NCBI GenBank assembly: GCA_963757945.1
Contig: CAVWTN010000002.1
Coordinates: forward strand, 2,356,001-2,420,000
Direction: 5' to 3'
DNA length: 64,000 bases
From: CAVWTN01 sp963757945
GTDB lineage: Bacteria; Vulcanimicrobiota; Vulcanimicrobiia; Vulcanimicrobiales; Vulcanimicrobiaceae
Program-made: the position numbers and the translations under genes
Part shown: positions 1-7,943 of the stretch, one piece after another
Numbering within the stretch: the stretch's first letter is position 1
Layout: each line of letters opens with the position of its first letter
Notes under the pieces: model-generated
The model's input: the letters and a program-made list of their open reading frames with translations, nothing else
Told to the model about the DNA's origin: nothing
Databases searched by the model: none

Positions 1-353
1 CCGGCGCAGCGGCGGCGGAGCAGGCGCCGGTCTCGGCAGTCGCGAGCGCGACGCTCGAAACGCTGTTGCGCACCGTTCCCGCGGCGGTCCCGGGGATCGC
101 GTTCCTTTCGGGCGGCCAGAGCGACGAACTCGCCGCAGCGCACTTGAACCAGATCAACGTGCTCGCCGCCGGGCGGGCGCCGTGGGCGCTGACGTTCTCC
201 TACGGGCGTGCGCTCCACCAGGCAGCGATGAACGCCTGGAAGGGTCTCGAGACGAACTGGGCCGCCGGTCAATCGGAGTTGGCAAAGCGCGCCCGCTGCA
301 ATAGCGCCGCGGCGCTCGGCCAGTACGATCCCGCGCTGGAGTCGGCCGCCTAA
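1..353 (+). CDS. Fructose-bisphosphate aldolase class I, C-terminal part (truncated by window edge)
   Basis: This is the 3' end of a class I (Schiff-base) fructose-bisphosphate aldolase, the glycolytic and gluconeogenic enzyme that cleaves fructose 1,6-bisphosphate. The reading frame is open from base 3 and ends with TAA at 353. The visible 116 residues hold the family's C-terminal signatures: VPGIAFLSGGQSDELA, then PWALTFSYGRALHQAA, then the NSAAALGQYDPA tail. The Schiff-base lysine lies upstream, outside the window. A hairpin terminator follows 30 bases after the stop, so this gene ends its transcription unit. The family assignment is secure; the start and full length cannot be seen. Confidence 0.93.
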   Translation, partial: GAAAAEQAPVSAVASATLETLLRTVPAAVPGIAFLSGGQSDELAAAHLNQINVLAAGRAPWALTFSYGRALHQAAMNAWKGLETNWAAGQSELAKRARCNSAAALGQYDPALESAA

Positions 354-383
354 CGCCGGTCGCCCCACTCGGAGAAAAGCGAA

Positions 384-413
384 AAACGGCGCTGTGGACG
401 GCGCCGTTTCTCG
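384..413 (+). terminator. Rho-independent terminator after the aldolase gene
   Basis: A 9-bp perfect stem (AAACGGCGC at 384-392 with GCGCCGTTT at 401-409) encloses an 8-base loop. The T-rich right arm runs into TCTCGTT. It lies 30 bases after the aldolase stop codon and separates that gene from aceE. Confidence 0.75.
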
Positions 414-747
414 TTCCGTGTCGCGACTAGCGGTGTGTTTCCCGCCGTGCGACGACGTATCCGCAACGTTGCTCGTACGTTGCGGAAATGGCTGCGGCTG
501 CGAGGATGATAAAGAGATCCAGGACGATTTGCGGCACGATAATGAGGCCCCGTACTTAAACGACGACTGCAAGGAGGTGCGATAACGGGCCCGGGCCTGC
601 GCCCAGGCTTACTCTCTCTATCGGAGTTTGCGCCGAGGCGCCGCAGCGCTTTTGCAGACTCTTTACACGTCCTATGGACCGCTTCGGCCGTTCGTTGGAT
701 GGGCCCCGATGTGGGCGAACCTAATTCGTCCGACGAAAGTCGGATAT
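414..747. other. Intergenic region upstream of aceE
   Basis: This stretch between the terminator and the pyruvate dehydrogenase gene shows no convincing gene. A 63-codon open frame at 394-585 begins inside the terminator hairpin and resembles nothing known. The bases are locally AT-richer (for example around 500-560), as expected for a promoter region, but I could not pick a clear -35/-10 pair. The aceE frame stays open upstream to a TTG at 628, but homology to AceE begins only after 748. Confidence 0.5.
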
Positions 748-3408
748 ATGATGCCGCTGACGGACCCCGACCCCAACGAAACCATCGAATGGCTCGACGC
801 GCTGGACGGCGTGCTGGCCGAGGAAGGGCCCGCGCGCGCGCGGGCGCTGCTCGAGCGCCTCGTCGAACGCGCGCAGGCCGGCGGCGCCCCGGTGGAGCTG
901 GGCGTCCAAACGCCGTACGTCAACACGATCCCAGTCTCAAAGCAGCCGCCGATGCCCGGCAGCTTCGAGATGGAGACGCGCCTGCGGCATTACGTTCGCT
1001 GGAACGCGATGGCGATGGTGGTCAGGGCGAACCGGGAATCCTCGGAACTGGGCGGACACGTCGCGAGCTTCGCCTCCTCCGCGACGCTCTACGACGTCGG
1101 GCTCAACCACTTTTTCCGGGCGCCCAGCGAAGGGCACGCGGGCGACCTCGTGTACTTCCAGGGTCACTCCTCGCCGGGAGTTTACGCTCGCGCGTTTCTC
1201 GAGGGGCGCATCTCCGAGGAGCAACTCGTCAATTTCCGTCAGGAGGTCGGCGGGCGCGGGCTCTCGTCGTACCCGCATCCCTGGCTGATGCCGGATTTCT
1301 GGCAGTTCGCGGTCGTCTCGATGGGCCTGGGGCCGATTCAAGCGATCTACCAGGCGCGCTTCATGAAGTACCTGCACAATCGCGGCATCGCGGACATGAC
1401 GGGCCGCAAAGTGTGGGCGTTCCTCGGCGACGGTGAAGCGGACGAGCCGGAATCGCTCGGAGCGATCTCCGTCGCCTCCCGCGAGCAACTCGACAATCTG
1501 ATCTTCGTCGTCAATTGCAACCTGCAGCGACTCGACGGCCCGGTGCGCGGGAACGGCAAGATCATCCAAGAGCTCGAGCGCGTGTTCCGCGGCGCGGGCT
1601 GGAACGTGATCAAGCTGATCTGGGGCCGCAATTGGGATCCGCTGCTCGCGAAGGACCGCTCGGGGCGGCTCGTGCAGCTGATGACGGAGTGCGTCGACGG
1701 CGACTACCAGACGTTCAAATCCAAGAACGGCGCGTACGTGCGCGAACACTTCTTCGGGCGCTACCCGGAGACCGCCGCGCTCGTGGCGGATTGGACGGAC
1801 GAACAGATTTGGGCGCTGCAACGCGGCGGCCACGACCCCGGCAAGGTGTACGCCGCCTACGATGCCGCCTCCAAGCATGTGGGCGCTCCCAGCGTCGTCC
1901 TGGCGAAGACGATCAAGGGCTATGGAATGGGCCCGGCGGGCGAGGGCCAGAACATCGCGCACCAGCAGAAGCATCTCGACCTCGACGCGATGCGCACGTT
2001 CCGCGACCGCTTCTCGATTCCGATCTCGGAAGCCGACCTCGAGGCGATCCCGTTCTATAAGCCGTCCGAGAACAGCGCCGAGATGAAATACCTCCGCGAG
2101 CGCACGCGCGAGCTCGGGTTCCTTCCACAGCGCCGCCGGCGTTCGACGGTCTCGCTGACCGTGCCGGAACTCTCCGCGTTCGACGCGCAGTTGCAAAGCA
2201 CGGGCGAGCGTGAGATCTCGACGACGATGGCGTTCGTGCGCCTGCTCAACACGCTCTTGCGCGATAAGGAGATCGGCCCCCGGGTCGTGCCGATCGTCGC
2301 GGACGAGTCGCGCACGTTCGGCATGGAGGGGCTCTTCCGGCAGATCGGCATCTACTCGCCGTACGGCCAGCTCTACAAACCGCAGGACGCCGAGCAGCTC
2401 ATGTATTACCGCGAAGACCTGACGGGGCAGTTCTTGCAGGAAGGCATCACGGAGGCGGGCGCGATCTCATCGTGGATCGCCGCCGCGACGTCGTACTCGA
2501 CGCACGATCAGCCGATGATCCCGTTCTTTATCTTCTATTCGATGTTCGGCTTCCAGCGCGTCGGCGATCTCGCGTGGGCGGCCGGAGACATGCGCAGCCG
2601 CGGCTTTCTCATCGGCGGGACCTCGGGCCGCACCACGCTCAACGGCGAGGGTCTCCAGCACGAGGACGGGCACAGTCACGTCTTCGCCTCGTTCATTCCG
2701 AACTGCGTCTCGTACGATCCGGCGTATAGCTACGAACTCGCCGCGATCGTGCGCGACGGCCTGCGCCGGATGATCCACGAGCAAGAAGACGTCTATTACT
2801 ACATCACGGTGATGAACGAAAACTACGCGCATCCGGCGATGCCGGCCGGCGCGGAAGAAGGGATTCTGCGCGGCATGTACCTGCTGCGCGAAGGGAACGG
2901 CGCCGCGAGTGCGCCGCGCGTGCAATTGCTGGGCTCGGGGACGATCCTGCGCGAGGTTTTGGCGGGGGCCGATCTGCTCGCCGAGGATTTCGGCGTTTGC
3001 GCCGACGTCTGGAGCGTCACGAGCTTCAACGAGTTGCGGCGCGACGGCTACGCGGTCGAACGCGAGAACCTGCTGAACCCCGAAGGCGAGCGCAAGCGCT
3101 CGTACGTCGAGCGCGCGCTCGAGGGACGGTCCGGTCCCGCCGTGGCCTCGACGGATTACATTCGCGCGTACGCCGACGGCATTCGCCCGTTCATCGGCCG
3201 CCGTTACCACGTGCTCGGGACCGACGGGTTCGGACGCAGCGATTTCCGGCGCAACCTGCGTGCGTTCTTCGAGGTCGACCGGCACTGGGTGGTGCTGGCG
3301 GCGCTGCGCGCGCTGGCGGACGAGGGCGCCGTTCCGGTCGCGGAGGTCGCGCGGGCGATCGCGCGCTACGGCCTGGATCCGAACAAGCCCAATCCCGTGA
3401 CGGTTTAG
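748..3408 (+). CDS. aceE: Pyruvate dehydrogenase E1 component, homodimeric AceE type
   Basis: This is the thiamine-diphosphate-dependent E1 of the pyruvate dehydrogenase complex. It decarboxylates pyruvate and reductively acetylates the lipoyl group of E2, linking glycolysis to acetyl-CoA. From the ATG at 748 it encodes 886 residues, almost exactly the length of E. coli AceE (887), and resembles it throughout. Visible blocks include DPNETIEWLDALDGV at the N-terminus, GDLVYFQGHSSPGVYARAFL, the ThDP/Mg motif GDGEADEPES starting at residue 227 with NCNLQRLDGPV after it, and GTSGRTTLNGEGLQHEDGHS in the C-terminal half. The frame stays open upstream to 628, but those residues have no AceE counterpart, so 748 (or the adjacent ATG at 751) is preferred. 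aceF follows after 13 bases. Confidence 0.96.
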   Translation: MMPLTDPDPNETIEWLDALDGVLAEEGPARARALLERLVERAQAGGAPVELGVQTPYVNTIPVSKQPPMPGSFEMETRLRHYVRWNAMAMVVRANRESSELGGHVASFASSATLYDVGLNHFFRAPSEGHAGDLVYFQGHSSPGVYARAFLEGRISEEQLVNFRQEVGGRGLSSYPHPWLMPDFWQFAVVSMGLGPIQAIYQARFMKYLHNRGIADMTGRKVWAFLGDGEADEPESLGAISVASREQLDNLIFVVNCNLQRLDGPVRGNGKIIQELERVFRGAGWNVIKLIWGRNWDPLLAKDRSGRLVQLMTECVDGDYQTFKSKNGAYVREHFFGRYPETAALVADWTDEQIWALQRGGHDPGKVYAAYDAASKHVGAPSVVLAKTIKGYGMGPAGEGQNIAHQQKHLDLDAMRTFRDRFSIPISEADLEAIPFYKPSENSAEMKYLRERTRELGFLPQRRRRSTVSLTVPELSAFDAQLQSTGEREISTTMAFVRLLNTLLRDKEIGPRVVPIVADESRTFGMEGLFRQIGIYSPYGQLYKPQDAEQLMYYREDLTGQFLQEGITEAGAISSWIAAATSYSTHDQPMIPFFIFYSMFGFQRVGDLAWAAGDMRSRGFLIGGTSGRTTLNGEGLQHEDGHSHVFASFIPNCVSYDPAYSYELAAIVRDGLRRMIHEQEDVYYYITVMNENYAHPAMPAGAEEGILRGMYLLREGNGAASAPRVQLLGSGTILREVLAGADLLAEDFGVCADVWSVTSFNELRRDGYAVERENLLNPEGERKRSYVERALEGRSGPAVASTDYIRAYADGIRPFIGRRYHVLGTDGFGRSDFRRNLRAFFEVDRHWVVLAALRALADEGAVPVAEVARAIARYGLDPNKPNPVTV

Positions 3409-3421
3409 GGAGCGCCTGACG

Positions 3422-4738
3422 ATGCCCCAGACGACGATCGACGTGCGCGTCCCCGACATCGGCGACTTCAAGGATGTTCCGGTCATCGAAGTGCTCGTCA
3501 AGCCGGGCGATGCCGTCAAGAAAGAAGATCCGCTGATCGCGCTCGAGTCGGAGAAGGCGACGATGGAAGTCCCTTCGCCCGGTGACGGCGTCGTCGCCGC
3601 GATCAGCGTGAAGATCGGCGACAAAGTCTCGCAGGGTTCCGCGATCCTCACGCTCGAGAGCGCTTCGGTCTCTTCGGCCGCGAGCGCGGCGACGGTCGCC
3701 GCCGCGCCGCCGCCGGAAGTCCGTCAGGCACCTGCGCTACCCGTTGCACCCGCGGTGTCTGCGCCGAGCCCGTCGCAGGGGCGCCCGGCTGCAGACGAGG
3801 CGTTCGTCGAAAGCCCGAACGCGGGCGGGAACGGTCACGTGCATGCGAGCCCCGGGATCAGACGTTTGGCGCGCGAGTTCGGCGTCGTACTGGATCGCGT
3901 GTCCGGTACCGGCCCGCACGGGCGGGTCACGAAAGAAGACGTGCAAGCCTACGTGAAGGGCGCGCTCGCCGGCGCGCCGGTTGCACCGGGCGCAGGTGCC
4001 GTCTTCGCGGGGATCGCGCCTTGGCCGAAGATCGATTTCGCGCAGTACGGACCGATCGAGAGCGTTCCGCTGCCGCGCATCAAGAAGATCGCGGGACCGC
4101 TGCTGCATCGCAATTGGGTCATGATCCCGCACGTGACGAATCATGACGAGGCGGACATCACCGAACTCGAAGCTTTCCGCGTGTCGCTGAACGCGGAGAA
4201 CGCGAAGGCCGGCGTCAAACTGACGCTGCTCGCGTTCTTGATCGCGGCCGCCGTCGCCGCGCTGCGCAAGTTCCCCGAGTTCAACTCGTCGCTCGACGGC
4301 GAGAAGCTCGTGCTCAAGCGGTACTACAACATCGGCTTCGCGGCGGACACGCCGGGGGGCCTCGTCGTGCCGGTCGTCAAGGGCGCGGACGCGAAGGGCG
4401 TGTACGAGATCGCCGCCGAGACCGGCGCCCTGGCCGCGAAGGCGCGCGACGGAAAGCTCGGGCCGGCGGATATGGCGGGCGGAACGTTCACGATCTCGAG
4501 CCTGGGCGGCATCGGCGGCACCGCGTTCACGCCGATCGTCAACGCCCCGGAGGTCGCGATTCTCGGCGTGTCGCGGGCCGCGCTGCGGCCGGTTTGGGAT
4601 GGTTCAACTTTTGTGCCGCGATTGATCTTGCCGCTTTCGCTCTCGTACGATCACCGCGTCATCGACGGCGCGGCCGCTGCGCGTTTCAATGCCTATCTGG
4701 CCGCGCTCTTGGCGGACCTGCGCCGCTCCTTGCTCTAG
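3422..4738 (+). CDS. aceF: Dihydrolipoyl acetyltransferase, E2 of pyruvate dehydrogenase
   Basis: This is the core E2 subunit, which carries acetyl groups on a lipoyl arm and transfers them to CoA. It has 438 residues in three parts. An N-terminal lipoyl domain carries the acceptor Lys45 in LESEKATMEVPS. An Ala/Pro-rich linker leads to a peripheral-subunit-binding domain (ASPGIRRLAREFGV ... GTGPHGRVTKEDV, about residues 140-180). The C-terminal catalytic domain ends with SYDHRVIDGAAA, whose His411 is the active-site base. There is one lipoyl domain, against three in E. coli. It forms an operon with aceE. No dihydrolipoamide dehydrogenase gene follows: the next gene is on the other strand, so E3 must be encoded elsewhere. 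Confidence 0.95.
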   Translation: MPQTTIDVRVPDIGDFKDVPVIEVLVKPGDAVKKEDPLIALESEKATMEVPSPGDGVVAAISVKIGDKVSQGSAILTLESASVSSAASAATVAAAPPPEVRQAPALPVAPAVSAPSPSQGRPAADEAFVESPNAGGNGHVHASPGIRRLAREFGVVLDRVSGTGPHGRVTKEDVQAYVKGALAGAPVAPGAGAVFAGIAPWPKIDFAQYGPIESVPLPRIKKIAGPLLHRNWVMIPHVTNHDEADITELEAFRVSLNAENAKAGVKLTLLAFLIAAAVAALRKFPEFNSSLDGEKLVLKRYYNIGFAADTPGGLVVPVVKGADAKGVYEIAAETGALAAKARDGKLGPADMAGGTFTISSLGGIGGTAFTPIVNAPEVAILGVSRAALRPVWDGSTFVPRLILPLSLSYDHRVIDGAAAARFNAYLAALLADLRRSLL

Positions 4739-4740
4739 CG

Positions 4741-6546
4741 CTACGGGTTCGACGGCGTCCAGGGGTCGCCGGCGAGCGGAATGCCGGGACGCAAGACGAA
4801 TGCGGCCGCGCGCGGCGTTCCGTTTCCGAGGACGTAATCGTAATCGTGGCGCGTGGGATAGCCGTTGTTCCCCGGCGGATGGCGGTAGACGCGATCGCCG
4901 AAGACGGCCGCCAGCGCGTAGATGTAGCCGTTCGCGTTCCCCAGGCGCGTCCCGAGCGACTGTTCGGTCACCGCGAGCAAACCCGCGAATTCGGGCGCCG
5001 AGGCGCTCGTGCCGATCAGCAGGTAGTATCCGCCGACGTTCGCCTCGTCGACTGCCGTGATGACGGCACTGCGATCGGGGCCGCACGGCAGCGAGCCGGT
5101 CGGGCAGCCGCCCATGTGCAGCGCGATGTCCGGGACCGTGCGCGTCGATGCGCGCGTGTTGACGAGCGCCTGATACCAGGGCTTCTTGAAGATCTGGCTG
5201 ATGCCGCCGCCCGAGCCCCAGATCTCGTTCGGCAATGCGCCCTGCGCCGGATCGAACGTGTCGAAGTAGGCGTTCTCGGAAACGTAGGTGGAACGGCGCG
5301 AACCGGTGATGCTGGCGGTTACGAGATTCGTTCCGCCGACGCCCGTGACGTTCGGATCGTCCGCGGGATTCTCGACGCCCTTGGTGATGACGGTCCCGGA
5401 GACGTCGGTGCACCCATATGCGCCGCTGTCGCCCGAGGAGGCGACGAACGTGATCCCTTGCGCGTTCCCCTGGCGGAAGACGTCGTTGAAGTTCTTCAGG
5501 ATCGACGTGTAATCGACTCCGCTGTTATACGCTGCCGTGTAGTATAGCTCGCACAAACCGAACGACGAGCTCACGACGTCGGCGCGGTTTTCGTCCACAA
5601 CCGCCTGATAGGCGAGCAAGATGTTGTCGTCGGAGAGGTCGGGGATGTCGTAGAGCAGCAGCGAGGCGCCGGGCGCGCTGCCTAGCGACTGCTGGACGTC
5701 CAGGCTCGCCTCGAAAGAATCTCCGCTGTTCGGATTGAACGCTCCGCCGCCGTTGACGGGGCGGCGCGTGATGACCGGCACCGGCGAGAGCTTCTCGTGC
5801 CCGAAATAGGCCGCCAGATCGCTATCGAGCACGTCGGACGAGATCACGATCGCGATCGTGCGCCCGGCGCCGTTGAGCGCGCGATAGGACGGATACCCGT
5901 ACGCTTCTTTGAGATCGGTGAACCAGTACGGCCCGTCGGCGCCGTAGCGGTTATCCGGCGCGAACGGCGTCTTCGAGACGAGCTTGGAGTGGACGTGGTA
6001 CACGAAGCGCGAGAACGCGACCGAAGCGCCGAGCTTGGTGAGCGCCGCCGGCAGGGTCGGCGCGCGGTCCGCGCTGAGCGGCGCGCGGTTGCGCATCGAC
6101 GACTGCAGCAAGCGCACGCCGAACGACCGCTCGACGGTGGATTGCGGCGCGGCTGCCAGGATCGTCTGCGAGGTGAGATGGGTCTCGAAGCCGGCCGCTT
6201 GCAGCGTCGCGGCGGCCGCATTCACGTCGGCGGCAGAGGGCGCGTACCGCTCGCGAAACTGCTCGGGCGAAAGAAAATGCCGGTATGATGGCGAGTGCTC
6301 GTCGGCTTGATTGGCGAGCAGCGCATCGAGTTCGTCGCTGTTGCGCAGCGGCAAGTGCACCGTCACCAGCACGCCGCGAAGCGCCCCTTGAGGGACGCCG
6401 CTCGCCACGTTCGGCAGCTGCGGTGCAGCGGTCGCGGCGCTTTGCGGGATGACCGCTTGCGGGGCGCCGTGTGAGCCGCCGCCGCACGCGCTCACGAGGG
6501 GGGCGATGGCGACGAACAAAGCAAGGCGGAGAAGAAGTCGAGACAC
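4741..6546 (-). CDS. Secreted lipoprotein-type S53 peptidase (sedolisin/kumamolisin family)
   Basis: This is a 601-residue serine-carboxyl protease precursor, a class usually secreted and active at acid pH. It starts with a lipoprotein signal peptide whose lipobox is V18-S19-A20-C21, followed by GGGS, so the enzyme is probably membrane-anchored. A pro-kumamolisin activation domain follows (HSPSYRHFLSPEQFRERYAP near residues 85-105). The S53 catalytic set is complete: Glu279 and Asp283 (FEASLD), the oxyanion Asp373 (SSGDSGAYG) and nucleophile Ser514 (IGTSASAP). The C-terminal calcium site is represented by DYDYVLGNGTP. It stands alone, convergent with aceF with only 2 bases between stops. Family and catalytic residues are clear; the substrate is unknown. 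Confidence 0.93.
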   Translation of the reverse strand: MSRLLLRLALFVAIAPLVSACGGGSHGAPQAVIPQSAATAAPQLPNVASGVPQGALRGVLVTVHLPLRNSDELDALLANQADEHSPSYRHFLSPEQFRERYAPSAADVNAAAATLQAAGFETHLTSQTILAAAPQSTVERSFGVRLLQSSMRNRAPLSADRAPTLPAALTKLGASVAFSRFVYHVHSKLVSKTPFAPDNRYGADGPYWFTDLKEAYGYPSYRALNGAGRTIAIVISSDVLDSDLAAYFGHEKLSPVPVITRRPVNGGGAFNPNSGDSFEASLDVQQSLGSAPGASLLLYDIPDLSDDNILLAYQAVVDENRADVVSSSFGLCELYYTAAYNSGVDYTSILKNFNDVFRQGNAQGITFVASSGDSGAYGCTDVSGTVITKGVENPADDPNVTGVGGTNLVTASITGSRRSTYVSENAYFDTFDPAQGALPNEIWGSGGGISQIFKKPWYQALVNTRASTRTVPDIALHMGGCPTGSLPCGPDRSAVITAVDEANVGGYYLLIGTSASAPEFAGLLAVTEQSLGTRLGNANGYIYALAAVFGDRVYRHPPGNNGYPTRHDYDYVLGNGTPRAAAFVLRPGIPLAGDPWTPSNP

Positions 6547-6712
6547 TCGGCACCTCCGGACGTCCAGCGTTCGCCCTCCCTACGCTTGGCGAATGAAGCA
6601 TTCCTGGGGACTTTCGGCCCGATCCGCCGCGCGGGACGTTTCGCCGCGCTTGTGCGTCTAAACGCCGAACCACGGGCGCTCGCGTGCGCCGTGCCGTGGA
6701 TGGAGTGCGCCG

Positions 6713-7894
6713 GTGAAGAAGTACGATTACTTGATCGTGGGCTCCGGGATGACCGCGAGCGCGGCGGTCGACGGCATTCGCAGCCGCGACGCGAAGGGAA
6801 CGATCGGCCTGATCGGCGCCGAGCCGTTTCCGCCGTACAATCGTCCGCCGCTCACGAAGGGCCTGTGGAAGGGCGATGCCGAGGAGACGATCTGGCGCAA
6901 GCTTCCGGAAGACGTCGAATTGCATGCCGGCGTTCGGGCCGGCGGGTTGAATCCGTCCGAACGCACGGTCGCAGGCGAGCGGGGCGAACGCTACGGTTTC
7001 GAGCGGTTGCTGCTCGCGACCGGCGCGCGGCCGCGCCGTTTCGCCTTCGATTCCGATGCGATCTACTATCGCACGCTCGCCGACTTCCGGCGCCTGCACG
7101 CGCTGGCCGCGCGCGAGGGGACGCGTTTTTGCGTGATCGGCGGAGGCTTCATCGGTTCGGAGATCGCGGCCGCGCTCGCGTTGAACGGGCGTGCCGTGAC
7201 GATGCTCGTGGCCGAACCCGGGATCGGCGCGCGCATGTATCCGAGCGATCTGAGCGCGTATCTCGGCAGCTATTACAAACAGTTCGGCGTCGACGTCGTC
7301 ACGAACAGCCGGGTCGCGCACATCGAGCGCACCGCGGCGGGCGCCTCGGTCGTGCGGCTCCCGGACGGCAAGGCGCTCGCGTTCGATGCGGTCGTGGCCG
7401 GGATCGGCGTCGAGCCGGAGGTGACGCTGGCCGCCGATGCGGGCTTGCCGGTCGATGACGGCATTCTCGTCGACGAGTTCGGCCGAGCCGGCGCCGGCGG
7501 CACGATCTTCGCCGCCGGCGACGTGGCGCGTTTCCCGAATGCGGCGCTCGGGAGGACGCTGCGCATCGAGCACGAGGATCACGCGCTCGGCCACGGCTTC
7601 GCCGCCGGAGCGAACATGGCGGGAGCGGCCGAACCGTATCGGCGCCTCCCGTTTTTCTACTCCGATCTCTTCGACGCGGGGTATGAAGCGGTCGGCGTGC
7701 TCGATGCGCGCCTGAAGATCGTCGCGGATTGGATCGAGCCGTATCGCGAGGGCGTCGTCTATTATCTGGAAGCGGAACGCGTGCGCGGCGTGCTGCTGTG
7801 GGGCATTTTCGGCAAGGTCGACGAAGCGCGGGCGCTGATCGAATCGACGGAGCGCGCGGACGCGCGGGCGCTGCTCGGCCGGATTCGTCCTTGA
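6713..7894 (+). CDS. FAD/NAD(P)-dependent oxidoreductase (ferredoxin-reductase / AIF-like)
   Basis: This is a 393-residue two-dinucleotide-fold flavoprotein of the pyridine nucleotide-disulfide oxidoreductase superfamily. The N-terminal FAD site reads YLIVGSGMTASAA. The PYNRPPLTKGLW segment is typical of the ferredoxin/rubredoxin reductase and AIF branch. A second Rossmann fold (CVIGGGFIGSEIA) binds NAD(P)H near residue 140, and the TIFAAGDVA block closes the FAD site. There is no CxxxxC redox disulfide, so this is not a lipoamide dehydrogenase or glutathione reductase. The C-terminal FFYSDLFDAGYEAVG matches the AIF-type dimerisation domain. The start is GTG. It runs 49 bases ahead of a thiamine-diphosphate enzyme on the same strand. 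Its electron acceptor cannot be told from sequence. Confidence 0.85.
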   Translation: MKKYDYLIVGSGMTASAAVDGIRSRDAKGTIGLIGAEPFPPYNRPPLTKGLWKGDAEETIWRKLPEDVELHAGVRAGGLNPSERTVAGERGERYGFERLLLATGARPRRFAFDSDAIYYRTLADFRRLHALAAREGTRFCVIGGGFIGSEIAAALALNGRAVTMLVAEPGIGARMYPSDLSAYLGSYYKQFGVDVVTNSRVAHIERTAAGASVVRLPDGKALAFDAVVAGIGVEPEVTLAADAGLPVDDGILVDEFGRAGAGGTIFAAGDVARFPNAALGRTLRIEHEDHALGHGFAAGANMAGAAEPYRRLPFFYSDLFDAGYEAVGVLDARLKIVADWIEPYREGVVYYLEAERVRGVLLWGIFGKVDEARALIESTERADARALLGRIRP

Positions 7895-7943
7895 AGGCGC
7901 GGCGTTTAGAGCAAAGCTAACGCGCCGGCGCGAAGGACCGCGC

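Noticed and set aside
394..585. A 63-codon open frame between the aldolase terminator and aceE
   Set aside because: It begins inside the terminator hairpin, has no ribosome-binding site and no protein-like pattern.
628..747. An upstream extension of aceE to the TTG at 628
   Set aside because: The 40 added residues have no counterpart in AceE, whereas the length and N-terminus from 748 match the family.
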